Notes: generated from the sequence alone by a model not told the origin. A stretch of 20,072 nt of DNA from SFWF01 sp045539095 (GCA_045539095.1 JAZQER010000072.1:1-20072); one strand, 5' to 3'; shown: positions 1 to 6,546, counted from the stretch's first letter. Numbers and translations: made by a program.

Positions 1-6
1 GGTATT

Positions 7-846
7 ATGTCAGTAAAAATTATTGTAGATTCAACTGCGGATCTTATTGATTCAGTGAAAAAAAGAGTTACGGTTATTCCGCTGACCATTAGGTTCGGCG
101 AAGAGGAGTATATTGACGGTATTACGATTACTCATAAGAAATTTTATGAAAAGCTTGTTGAAAGTGATGTGTTACCCACTACAAGTCAGGCAACTCCCGA
201 CAACTTTGAACAAGTATATCGAAAAATTAAGGAGAATGGCGATAGCGCGATTGTCATCACAATATCGTCAAAACTTTCAGGAACTTATCAGAGCGCGATT
301 ATTGCCGCTGAGGATTATGATAATATTTATGTTGTTGACAGTAAAACTGTTGCTATCGCTTCCGGAATACTGGTTGATTATGCTCTAAGACTTATTGATG
401 CAGGAATGGCGGCAGATGATATTGCAAAAGAACTTGAAAAAGCAAGAGAGGATATAAGGCTCGTTGCTTTAGTTGATACGCTAGAATATCTGAAAAAAGG
501 CGGAAGAATTTCAAAAACAGTTGCGTTTGCTGGAGGTCTGTTGTCGATTAAGCCTGTTATCAGCGTAGAAGACGGTGAAATTAAAATGCTTGGTACTGCA
601 AGGGGATCAAAGCAGGCTAATAACCGTTTGATCACTGAAATACAAGAGGCTGGTGGTGTGAATTTCAACCGTCCGATACTCTTAGGGTACACAGGGTTAT
701 CCGATGCGCTTTTACAGAAATACATCGAGGACAGCGCACATATATGGGAAGGAAATGTCGAAGAGCTTGACGTTACAGTCGTAGGAAGCGTAGTCGGAAC
801 CCATGCGGGTCCCGGAGCCATTGCGGTAGCATTCTTTAAGGCCTAA
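7..846 (+). CDS. DegV family fatty-acid-binding protein
   Basis: Full-length DegV/EDD-fold protein of 279 residues, close to the usual 280-290. Family members bind one fatty acid in a pocket between two domains, and some hand it to fatty-acid kinase (FakB role). Visible family signatures are DSTADL near residue 8, TTSQATP near residue 57, SSKLSGTYQSA near residue 87, VDSKTVA near residue 111 and EYLKKGGRIS near residue 159, followed by LLSIKPVIS. The ATG lies only 6 bases inside the window, so its ribosome site is cut off. No FakA kinase gene is in view, so the link to fatty-acid incorporation is inferred from the family. The gene converges on the minus-strand PFL gene. Its stop codon touches the left arm of the inverted repeat at 846-864, which probably was its terminator. 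Confidence 0.95.
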   Translation: MSVKIIVDSTADLIDSVKKRVTVIPLTIRFGEEEYIDGITITHKKFYEKLVESDVLPTTSQATPDNFEQVYRKIKENGDSAIVITISSKLSGTYQSAIIAAEDYDNIYVVDSKTVAIASGILVDYALRLIDAGMAADDIAKELEKAREDIRLVALVDTLEYLKKGGRISKTVAFAGGLLSIKPVISVEDGEIKMLGTARGSKQANNRLITEIQEAGGVNFNRPILLGYTGLSDALLQKYIEDSAHIWEGNVEELDVTVVGSVVGTHAGPGAIAVAFFKA

Positions 847-867
847 ATTAAAACAGCGCTTGAATTA

Positions 868-895
868 GCGTGATACTCTTAGTGGAGTATCACGC
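868..895. repeat. Stem-loop at the left end of the element
   Basis: GCGTGATACTC (868-878) pairs perfectly with GAGTATCACGC (885-895) over 11 bp, with a six-base loop. There is no T-tract after it, so it does not look like a terminator. Its arms resemble the GTGATATT/AATATCAC unit of the neighbouring array, which suggests it is the outermost branch of the same structure. Confidence 0.75.
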
Positions 896-917
896 AACTC
901 TATTCGCCTAACGGCGA

Positions 918-1066
918 GTGATATTGCTTCACAGTGATATTATGCTGCGCATAGTGATATTGTCCTTCGGACAGTTTATGGCGAATAGAATATCACTAAA
1001 CCCGTAAGGGTTTAATATCACTTTTGCAAAGCGAAAATATCACGCTGATGGTAGTCAGCATATCAC
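918..1066. repeat. Fishbone array: GTGATATT units, then AATATCAC units, spaced by mini-hairpins
   Basis: GTGATATT occurs at 918-925, 934-941 and 954-961, with a decayed copy at 974-979. Its reverse complement AATATCAC occurs at 989-996, 1014-1021 and 1036-1043, with a 7-base copy at 1060-1066. Between units lie short hairpins of different sequence: ATGCtgcGCAT, GTCCttcGGAC, AAACCCgtaaGGGTTT and GCTGAtggtagTCAGC, plus decayed ones after the first and seventh units. The left block is bracketed by TCTATTCGCC (899-908) and its exact reverse complement (980-989). Left units can pair with right units, giving a long stem with a hairpin projecting on each side at every step. The units are conserved while hairpin tips vary, which suggests selection or copying by structure. 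Function is unknown. Confidence 0.8.
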
Positions 1067-1068
1067 TT

Positions 1069-1140
1069 AACAGACAAAAAAGAAAGAGAAGACTCGTTGC
1101 AATATACCGAAGTTATAAACGAATCTTCTCTTTTCTGTTG
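1069..1140. repeat. Long stem-loop in the 3' tail of the element
   Basis: Bases 1083-1098 pair with 1118-1133 over 16 positions with one mismatch (core GAGAAGACTCGTT against AACGAATCTTCTC). AACAGA (1069-1074) can continue the stem with TCTGTT (1134-1139) across an unpaired stretch on the left side. The loop is about 19 bases and AT-rich. The rest of the tail, 1141-1248, holds no gene that I can support. Confidence 0.6.
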
Positions 1141-1271
1141 TTAGTGGGTCTTGGCTACTGCGGGGCTGCTTTTGTACTCACAAATGCGATGCCGGTTCTT
1201 AGTAGGAAATGAGTGCATTTTCAAGTTATCCGTTAAGAACATCACCCTTTTCAAGCGCTGTTTTAATTAGG

Positions 1272-2630
1272 TTAATTTTTAAGACTGTGCAGAGGAGCGG
1301 GAATCTGACCGCCACGGTTAATAAATTTAGCAGGTGAGTAGGTGCTGACCTTCATTACCGGACCGTTTCCGAGAAGCCCACCGAAATTCAGCTCTTCGCC
1401 GACATCTTTGCCTATTGCGGGAATAACACGCACTGCTGTTGTTTTTCCGTTCACCATACCGATAGCAGCTTCGTCTGCGATAATAGCTGAAATAACCTCG
1501 GGAGCAGTATCTCCGGGAATATTTATCATATCAAGACCTACCGAGCAAACCGCTGTCATAGCCTCGAGCTTTTCAATGGTGAGGGCGCCGATGGTTGCTG
1601 CGTGTATCATTCCTGCGTCTTCGGTAACAGGAATAAATGCACCCGAAAGTCCTCCAACTCTTGAAGAAGCCATTACACCACCTTTTTTAACTGCGTCATT
1701 CAATATTGCAAGTGCGGCGGTTGTTCCGCAAGCACCGCAACATTCAAGGCCGATCTCTTCAAGGATGTAGGCAACTGAATCACCGACGGCAGGAGTCGGA
1801 GCGAGTGACAGGTCAACTATACCGAAAGGATAACCTAGACGCTTTGATGCCTCCTGCGCTACAAGCTGACCCATACGGGTAATCTTGAAAGCAGTCTTTT
1901 TGATAAGTTCAGCAACGCCGGAAATATCAAGATCTTTAGATTTTGCGAGCGCCGCACGTACAACACCCGGACCTGATACACCGACATTGACTACAACATC
2001 GGGCTGACCGACACCGTGGAATGCACCAGCCATAAAGGGATTATCTTCAGGCGCGTTGCAGAATACTACAAGCTTTGCAGCGCCAATGCACTGACGGTCT
2101 GCAGTTAGCTCAGAAGCTTTCTTTACTGTTTTTCCCATAAGAGCGACTGCATCCATATTTATACCCGTCTTTGTTGAGCCGATATTTACCGATGCACATA
2201 CATGATCGGTTACCGATAATGCTTCGGGAATGCTTTGGATAAGGGCTTTGTCTGCGCCTGCAAAGCCTTTTTCTACGAGAGCTGAGTATCCGCCGATAAA
2301 GTTAACGCCAACCTCTAAGGCGGCTTTTTCAAGTGCAATTGCAAACTTAACGGGGTTTTGGTCTTTGCATGGAGAGGCAACGATACCGATAGGTGTAACC
2401 GAAATGCGCTTGTTGATTATCGGAATTCCAAGTTCGGTCTCTATTTGCTCGCAAACGGGTACAAGGTTGTGTGCAGTGCGAACGATTTTTTCGTAGACCT
2501 TCTCACAAGCTTTATCAATATCGCTATCCATACAATCAAGAAGTGAAATACCAAGAGTTACAGTACGTATATCAAGGTTTTCATCCTGTATCATTTTAAT
2601 TGTTTCAAGTATTTCGTGTGTGTTTATCAT
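1272..2630 (-). CDS. PFL family protein (UPF0210 / DUF711)
   Basis: 452-residue protein of the DUF711/UPF0210 family, distantly related in fold to pyruvate formate-lyase/glycyl-radical enzymes but with no established reaction. Length matches the family. Visible features include MINTHEILETI at the N-terminus, a conserved-looking CNAPEDNPFMAGAFHG block at residues 191-206, a glycine-rich VNVGVSGPGVV near residue 214, and a cysteine-rich ECCGACGT at 296-303. The gene starts 14 bases after the ACT-domain gene on the same strand, a pairing found in many Firmicutes, so the two are probably cotranscribed and work together. The start ATG has a modest GGTG ribosome site overlapping the end of the upstream gene. 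The gene ends against the split terminator shared with degV. Confidence 0.93.
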   Translation of the reverse strand: MINTHEILETIKMIQDENLDIRTVTLGISLLDCMDSDIDKACEKVYEKIVRTAHNLVPVCEQIETELGIPIINKRISVTPIGIVASPCKDQNPVKFAIALEKAALEVGVNFIGGYSALVEKGFAGADKALIQSIPEALSVTDHVCASVNIGSTKTGINMDAVALMGKTVKKASELTADRQCIGAAKLVVFCNAPEDNPFMAGAFHGVGQPDVVVNVGVSGPGVVRAALAKSKDLDISGVAELIKKTAFKITRMGQLVAQEASKRLGYPFGIVDLSLAPTPAVGDSVAYILEEIGLECCGACGTTAALAILNDAVKKGGVMASSRVGGLSGAFIPVTEDAGMIHAATIGALTIEKLEAMTAVCSVGLDMINIPGDTAPEVISAIIADEAAIGMVNGKTTAVRVIPAIGKDVGEELNFGGLLGNGPVMKVSTYSPAKFINRGGQIPAPLHSLKN

Positions 2631-2644
2631 TTCTTATTCACCGA

Positions 2645-2914
2645 TTAAATTCTATGCATTGAATTGAAGATATCTTCGTGCATTACGTTTATCTCTAAAG
2701 CTGATGCGCGTCCCAACTCAGCCATCTCATGTTTAAAAAGAGCAAAATCAACATTAAGCTTTGATATATCTGTAAGCATTATCATACAGAACATATCATC
2801 AAAAATGGTCTGTGATACATCGTTTATGTTTACGTCGTGCGCCGCGCATTTAGCAGATACGGCATTCAGTATACCGACCTTATCTTTTCCAACAACGGTA
2901 ATTATAGCTTTCAT
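2645..2914 (-). CDS. ACT domain-containing protein (UPF0237)
   Basis: 89-residue single ACT domain; the whole protein is the domain. The N-terminal strand AIITVVGKDKVGILNAV has the usual glycine turn that binds small ligands, often amino acids, in ACT dimers, followed by the INDVSQTI strand and a C-terminal INVMHEDIF strand. It is the standard upstream partner of the PFL/DUF711 gene and probably senses a ligand for it; the ligand is not known. The start is well supported: reading the minus strand, AAGGAGAG lies about 7 bases before the ATG. The gene diverges from the Lrp/AsnC-type regulator at 3039, with a palindrome at 2942-2959 in between. Confidence 0.92.
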   Translation of the reverse strand: MKAIITVVGKDKVGILNAVSAKCAAHDVNINDVSQTIFDDMFCMIMLTDISKLNVDFALFKHEMAELGRASALEINVMHEDIFNSMHRI

Positions 2915-2941
2915 TTTTATCTCTCCTTAAGAAATGATTAT

Positions 2942-2959
2942 TGTGATAATATTAACACA
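2942..2959. promoter_or_regulatory. Candidate operator palindrome between the ACT and Lrp-family genes
   Basis: TGTGATAATATTAACACA is an 18-bp palindrome with one mismatched symmetric pair (positions 5 and 14) and an AT-rich centre, the general look of an Lrp/AsnC-family binding site. It lies 28 bases upstream of the ACT start. On the minus strand its centre reads TAATATTAT, which could be the -10 region of the ACT-PFL operon. A dimeric regulator bound here could repress that operon or affect its own gene. Binding by the product of the 3039 gene is an inference from position. Confidence 0.45.
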
Positions 2960-2984
2960 GTTAAGATTAAAAGTAAATAAATTC

Positions 2985-3013
2985 TTGTATATTAGGAAAG
3001 AAAATGGTATTAT
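2985..3013 (+). promoter_or_regulatory. Vegetative-type promoter of the Lrp/aminotransferase/ispE operon
   Basis: A -35-like TTGTAT (2985-2990) and -10-like TATTAT (3008-3013) are separated by 17 bases. The predicted transcript would start near 3020 and carry a short leader with AGGAGG at 3024-3029 before the ATG at 3039. Confidence 0.65.
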
Positions 3014-3038
3014 ATTGAAGAATAGGAGGTATTGATTT

Positions 3039-3521
3039 ATGAATACTAAACTTTTAAAGCTTTTGGGAAACAATGCGCGATATTCAAATGCAGATCTTGC
3101 AGTAATGCTTGGAATTACTGAAGCAGAGGTAGAGCAGCAGATTTGCGCGCTTGAAAAAGAGGGTATGATCCGCGGATATAAAGCTGTTATAGATTGGGAA
3201 AAGATGGATACATCATATGTGTCTGCTTTAATTGAGCTTAAGGTTTCACCTCAGGCTGACTTTGGTTTTGAAGAAATAGCAAAGCGTGTTATGATGTATC
3301 CTGAGGTTGAAAGTGTTTATCTTATGTCGGGCGGATTCGACCTTTGCGTAATGGTAAAGAGCAAGACCTTTCAACAGGTTGCAATGTTTGTAGCAAAAGA
3401 GCTTTCTACAATAGATGCGGTTGTTTCAACAGCTACTCACTTTGTACTCAGACGTTATAAGGAGCTTGATGTTATTCTTTGTGACAATAAAAAAGACGAC
3501 AGAGGGAGACTTTCACTGTGA
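3039..3521 (+). CDS. Lrp/AsnC family transcriptional regulator
   Basis: 160-residue regulator of the usual Lrp/AsnC size. Residues 1-60 form the winged helix-turn-helix (ADLAVMLGITEAEVEQQICA and then EKEGMIRGYKAVID). Residues 62-150 form the RAM/ACT-like ligand domain, with SALIELKV, YPEVESVYLMSGGFDLCVMV and the closing THFVLRRYK. Such proteins form dimers and octamers and respond to amino acids. The ATG follows AGGAGG with good spacing. The stop overlaps the GTG start of the aminotransferase by four bases, so the two are translationally coupled. The pair suggests local control of amino-acid metabolism. The probable target is its own operon or the divergent ACT-PFL operon. Confidence 0.95.
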   Translation: MNTKLLKLLGNNARYSNADLAVMLGITEAEVEQQICALEKEGMIRGYKAVIDWEKMDTSYVSALIELKVSPQADFGFEEIAKRVMMYPEVESVYLMSGGFDLCVMVKSKTFQQVAMFVAKELSTIDAVVSTATHFVLRRYKELDVILCDNKKDDRGRLSL

Positions 3522-4690
3522 TAGATTATAACAATTTGCTTAATAGTAGCGTTGTTAATATCAAGCCGTCAGGAATTAGAAAATTTTTTGATATTGCTGA
3601 ACAGATGGAGGATGTTATATCCCTAGGAGTAGGAGAGCCCGATTTTCCAACACCGTGGCATATCAGAAGCGAGGGTATAAGGTCTCTTGAGCAGGGAAGA
3701 ACTCGCTACACCTCAAATCACGGCTTGCTTTCAATGCGCAAAGAAGTTTCAAACTTTGTTAAAAGAAAATATAATATAGAATATGACGCCGAAAACGAAA
3801 TACTGATAACAGTCGGTGGAAGTGAAGCTATTGACGGCACTGTTCGAGCGCTTGTATCACCCGGTGATGAGGTCATCATACCTCAGCCAAGCTACGTGTG
3901 TTATGAGCCCATAACAGTTTTGGCAGGCGGCGTTCCTATTATCATCGAAACCAAGGCAGAGGATGAGTTCAGAATTACACCCGAACAGCTGCGCGCTGCT
4001 ATAACACCTAAAACAAAGCTTCTTATCTTACCTTATCCGTGCAATCCTACAGGAGCAATTATGCGGCGCAAAGACCTTGAAGCTATTGCCGAAGTTATCA
4101 AAGAGGCAAATATTGCGGTTATTTCGGATGAGATATATTCTGAGCTCACCTTCGGTAGCGAGAGACACATATCTATCGCTTCGCTTGACGGAATGAAGGA
4201 AAGATGCGTTGTAATTAACGGATTTTCGAAGACTTTCTCAATGACGGGTTGGCGTATGGGATATGCTTGCGGACCTGCACAGATAATGGATCAAGTTACA
4301 AAAATACATCAATTCGCTATTATGTGCGCTCCGACTACTTCTCAGTATGCTGCTATCGAAGCCCTAAAAAACGGGGATGCAGATATTGCGGCTATGGTTG
4401 AGGAATATGATATGCGCAGACGGCTTATTGTCGACGGTTTTAATAAGCTCGGTCTTACCTGTAGAGAGCCTCTCGGTGCATTCTATGCTTTTCCGTCGAT
4501 TAAGTCAACCGGTATGTCAAGCGATGAGTTCTGTGAAAAGCTACTTTATTCAAAACGTGTTGCTATAGTGCCCGGAACTGCTTTCGGTCAAGGCGGCGAG
4601 GGCTTCGTAAGAGCTTCATACTGTTATTCAGTTGACCATATTAAGGTTGCTTTGGAGCGTATAGGCGAATTTCTTGAGGAGTTAAAATAA
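3518..4690 (+). CDS. PLP-dependent class I/II aminotransferase (aspartate aminotransferase superfamily)
   Basis: 390-residue fold-type I aminotransferase. The PLP lysine is Lys238 in NGFSKTFSMTGWRMGYACGP. Other expected features are GVGEPDFPTP (37-46), YTSNHGL (64-70), NPTG at 176-179, SDEIY at 203-207 and the substrate-carboxylate arginine Arg365 in EGFVRASYC. The substrate cannot be fixed from sequence; aspartate, aromatic or branched-chain amino acids are all possible. It starts at GTG with GGGAG about 9 bases upstream and overlaps the regulator's stop (GTGA). Its stop overlaps the ispE start as TAATG. The regulator-aminotransferase pairing is frequent in Clostridia. Confidence 0.94.
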   Translation: MIDYNNLLNSSVVNIKPSGIRKFFDIAEQMEDVISLGVGEPDFPTPWHIRSEGIRSLEQGRTRYTSNHGLLSMRKEVSNFVKRKYNIEYDAENEILITVGGSEAIDGTVRALVSPGDEVIIPQPSYVCYEPITVLAGGVPIIIETKAEDEFRITPEQLRAAITPKTKLLILPYPCNPTGAIMRRKDLEAIAEVIKEANIAVISDEIYSELTFGSERHISIASLDGMKERCVVINGFSKTFSMTGWRMGYACGPAQIMDQVTKIHQFAIMCAPTTSQYAAIEALKNGDADIAAMVEEYDMRRRLIVDGFNKLGLTCREPLGAFYAFPSIKSTGMSSDEFCEKLLYSKRVAIVPGTAFGQGGEGFVRASYCYSVDHIKVALERIGEFLEELK

Positions 4691-5541
4691 TGAAGCTTAA
4701 AGCCAAGGCTTTTGCGAAACTGAATCTTTTTCTTGATGTATTAGGCGTGAGAGATGACGGATATCATAATATTGATTCAGTGATGCAGTCAATAAGTCTT
4801 TTTGATGAAATTGAAATTGCCAAGAACTCTGACGGAATTGTCAGAATCAAATATCAGGATCAGTCTTTCTTCAGAGAAGATGATATTATATTAAAAGCCT
4901 GTGAAGTGTTTTTTGCTTTTTCCGGTTGGAAAAGTGGATTGGATATATACATTGTTAAGAATATACCAACCATCGCAGGACTCGGCGGATTCAGTACCGA
5001 TGTTGCCGCTGTTTTGAAAATGCTTAATATTATATCCGGAAAAAATTATTCTGATAAAGTTATGCTGCCATTGTGTACAAAGCTTGGTGCTGATGTTCCG
5101 TTTTGTTATAACGGTGGAACTGCGCGCGCAGGTGCAATTGGAGACAAACTTGAGATTTTGCCGACACCGCCGCTTAACTTCGTTCTTCTTAAAGAGGGAA
5201 CAAAGCAGTCAACCGGCGATATGTACAGAAAGCTTGATATACTTCAGATACCTCCGTCAGAGAAAATCAAAACTATGATTAGCGGTATTAATAAAGGGGA
5301 TATAACTTCGGTTTTATGTTCCGTTTACAACATATTTGAAAACTGTTGGGATTTTAATGATATGAAGAAGCCTTTTGCCTTCTTTGTGCCGGATGCGGTT
5401 TTCTTATCCGGTTCAGGACCCACTGTTGTTGCTGCTTTTAAGAGTACAGATGACGCAAAGCTCTGTTTTGATAAGCTCGTTAATGACGGCAGAAATGTAT
5501 ATCAAGCAACAAGTGTCCCAGGTGGAAATATAATTGAATAG
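4690..5541 (+). CDS. ispE: 4-diphosphocytidyl-2-C-methyl-D-erythritol kinase
   Basis: 283-residue GHMP kinase that phosphorylates CDP-methylerythritol in the MEP isoprenoid pathway. The N-terminus has AKLNLFLDVLG with Lys10, followed by DGYHNIDSVMQSI (23-35), the IspE substrate-side signature. The ATP-binding motif is AGLGGFSTDVAA (96-107), slightly off the usual GLGGGSSDAA. The likely catalytic aspartate is Asp135 in GADVPFC, and the C-terminal glycine motif is SGSGPTVVAAF (240-250). The ATG overlaps the previous stop by one base, with GAGGAG about 7 bases upstream, so it is coupled to the aminotransferase. The enzyme is cytoplasmic. In many Firmicutes ispE lies beside other regulators or spoIIR, as here. 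Confidence 0.95.
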   Translation: MKLKAKAFAKLNLFLDVLGVRDDGYHNIDSVMQSISLFDEIEIAKNSDGIVRIKYQDQSFFREDDIILKACEVFFAFSGWKSGLDIYIVKNIPTIAGLGGFSTDVAAVLKMLNIISGKNYSDKVMLPLCTKLGADVPFCYNGGTARAGAIGDKLEILPTPPLNFVLLKEGTKQSTGDMYRKLDILQIPPSEKIKTMISGINKGDITSVLCSVYNIFENCWDFNDMKKPFAFFVPDAVFLSGSGPTVVAAFKSTDDAKLCFDKLVNDGRNVYQATSVPGGNIIE

Positions 5542-5561
5542 AAAAGGAATTTGGAGTCAAT

Positions 5562-5596
5562 AATTCAACCGAAACATATAGGAAAGGTTGAAAATT
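5562..5596 (+). promoter_or_regulatory. Leader hairpin at the spoIIR ribosome site
   Basis: TTCAACC (5564-5570) pairs with GGTTGAA (5586-5592). AAT/ATT can extend the stem across a two-base bulge. The loop holds AGGAAA, so the ribosome site AGGAAAGG is partly in the loop and partly in the 3' arm, and the stem ends just before the ATG at 5597. This could limit translation of spoIIR. The stem is short, so it is only a candidate. Confidence 0.35.
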
Positions 5597-6199
5597 ATGA
5601 CACTGAAAAACAAGAAGTTAATTGATATTTCCTTAGCATTTGCGCTTACTGCTGCTATTTGTCTCTCGCTGACGGGCTTTGTCGATTCTTGCGAGGATAT
5701 GTATAACAATATTGTAAGAATCAGAATAATAGCAAACTCGGATAGTGAAGAAGATCAGACGCTTAAACTGAAAGTGCGCGACGGGATTCTTGAGTATTCA
5801 AAAGATATTTTAGGGCAAGCCAATTCATATGATGATGCGATTTCAATTGCTGAGAAAAACACGGATATTATCAGACAGAAAGCTCAGTCAATCGTCTACG
5901 AAAACGGCTTTTGTTATTCTGTTTCGCTTCGCATTGGAGAGGAGTATTTTGATACAAGAGAGTACGATGATTTCACTCTTCCCGCAGGAACATATGAGAC
6001 GCTTGTGTTCACTATAGGCGAGGGTAAGGGTGAAAACTGGTGGTGTGTTATGTTCCCACAGGTATGCGTAGGCGCCTGCTCGGGTAGACTCACAGATACT
6101 GTTTCCAATGACTCGGCTGAGTACGCTTATAACGCTTCGGAATACATGTTAAAGTTTAAAGCCGTAGAGATATTTCAAAAAATTAAAAATTTTATTTAA
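5597..6199 (+). CDS. spoIIR: Stage II sporulation protein R
   Basis: 200-residue SpoIIR, the forespore-made secreted signal that triggers SpoIIGA to cleave pro-sigma-E in the mother cell. An N-terminal hydrophobic segment (about residues 8-28, ISLAFALTAAICLSLTGFV) serves as signal peptide or anchor. Family blocks follow: VRIRIIANSDSEEDQTLKLK, YDDFTLPAGTYETLVFTIG, then GENWWCVMFPQVC and a C-terminal LKFKAVEIFQKI. I chose ATG 5597 because AGGAAAGG lies about 9 bases upstream; the TTG at 5588 would fall against that site. The protein shows that the organism, or its recent ancestor, forms endospores. I could not find a convincing sigma-F promoter; see the rejected list. Confidence 0.93.
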   Translation: MTLKNKKLIDISLAFALTAAICLSLTGFVDSCEDMYNNIVRIRIIANSDSEEDQTLKLKVRDGILEYSKDILGQANSYDDAISIAEKNTDIIRQKAQSIVYENGFCYSVSLRIGEEYFDTREYDDFTLPAGTYETLVFTIGEGKGENWWCVMFPQVCVGACSGRLTDTVSNDSAEYAYNASEYMLKFKAVEIFQKIKNFI

Positions 6200-6206
6200 A
6201 AAATGC

Positions 6207-6235
6207 TTGCATTTTGACGTAAGCTATGATAATAT
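6207..6235 (+). promoter_or_regulatory. Promoter of rpmE, with extended -10
   Basis: TTGCAT (6207-6212) and TAATAT (6230-6235) are 17 bases apart. TGA just before the -10 gives an extended -10 (TGn). The start of transcription would fall near 6242, leaving a roughly 30-base leader with AAAGGAG at 6256-6262. Confidence 0.65.
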
Positions 6236-6271
6236 CTTAATGTTATTGAGATGTGAAAGGAGTGTCACTGC

Positions 6272-6469
6272 ATGAAACAGGGAGTTCATCCTAATTACGA
6301 AAAAACAGTTATCAGATGTGCTTGCGGTGCAGAATTCGAAACCTGCTCTACAAAGAAGGACATCCGTTTGGATATTTGTTCTAAATGTCATCCGTTCTTT
6401 ACCGGAAAACAGAAACTTGTCGATACCGGCGGACGCGTAGACAGATTTAATAAGCGTTTTGGCTTATAA
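6272..6469 (+). CDS. rpmE: 50S ribosomal protein L31, zinc-binding type
   Basis: 65-residue L31 that sits on the large subunit at the bridge to the small subunit. The N-terminus MKQGVHPNYEKTVIRCACG is typical. Cys16, Cys18, Cys36 and Cys39 form the zinc site, so this is the C+ (zinc-containing) form rather than the zinc-free paralogue used under zinc shortage. The C-terminal DTGGRVDRFNKRFGL is standard. AAAGGAG lies 9 bases before the ATG. The gene is framed by its own promoter and a strong terminator, so it appears to be a single-gene transcript. Confidence 0.97.
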   Translation: MKQGVHPNYEKTVIRCACGAEFETCSTKKDIRLDICSKCHPFFTGKQKLVDTGGRVDRFNKRFGL

Positions 6470-6484
6470 GGCAAATATTTTCTG

Positions 6485-6516
6485 CCGCAACCACTGTACC
6501 GTGGTTGCGGTTTTTT
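6485..6516 (+). terminator. Rho-independent terminator after rpmE
   Basis: A perfect 10-bp stem CCGCAACCAC / GTGGTTGCGG (6485-6494, 6501-6510) with loop TGTACC is followed by six T residues. It ends 15-47 bases after the rpmE stop. Confidence 0.95.
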
Positions 6517-6546
6517 CATTAAACTATTTAAAAGGTGGGATGATTT

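Larger units (their letters stand above)
867..1248. mobile_element. MITE-like non-coding element with imperfect terminal inverted repeats
   Basis: The first 20 bases, AGCGTGATACTCTTAGTGGA (867-886), match the reverse complement of the last 20 (1229-1248, read as AGGGTGATGTTCTTAACGGA) at 15 positions. Between these ends lie several hairpins, the GTGATATT/AATATCAC array (918-1066) and a 3' tail with a long stem-loop. No transposase or convincing gene is present. Small size, terminal inverted repeats, internal secondary structure and insertion between two intact genes suggest a non-autonomous mobile element or structured intergenic repeat. No clear target-site duplication is visible: the flanking TT on the left and TTT on the right are too short to call. 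The exact borders are inferred. Confidence 0.5.
846..1268. terminator. Split bidirectional terminator (19-bp inverted repeat, arms 846-864 and 1250-1268)
   Basis: The left arm AATTAAAACAGCGCTTGAA (846-864) is the exact reverse complement of 1250-1268. It starts at the degV stop codon and ends 3 bases before the stop of the opposing PFL gene. Each arm reads A-tract, GC-containing stem, then T-tract in the partner arm, the layout of a Rho-independent terminator that works in both directions between convergent genes. The arms are 385 bases apart, because the element at 867-1248 lies between them. I infer an ancestral hairpin whose loop received an insertion. The arms could instead be terminal repeats of the element itself, but their exact fit between two stop codons argues for a host terminator. 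Whether the arms still pair and terminate is unknown. Confidence 0.6.

Noticed and set aside
868..895. Stem-loop after degV as the degV terminator
   Set aside because: There is no T-tract after the stem, and its arms match the repeat unit of the neighbouring array, so it belongs to the element.
1024..1212. 62-codon open frame within the intergenic element, as a gene
   Set aside because: It starts at TTG without a ribosome site and is built from array and hairpin DNA. It is kept only as a low-interest finding.
5496..5535. Sigma-F-like promoter for spoIIR inside the ispE 3' end (GTATA at 5497, GG-rich -10 near 5521)
   Set aside because: Spacing is 19-22 bases instead of about 15, and the -10 does not fit the GGnnAnA pattern.
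5588..5596. TTG start for spoIIR
   Set aside because: It lies directly against the AGGAAAGG site; ATG 5597 has correct spacing.
6200..6215. AAAATGC / GCATTTT hairpin after spoIIR as a terminator
   Set aside because: It has a 7-bp AT-rich stem with a two-base loop and overlaps the -35 of rpmE. It is probably incidental.
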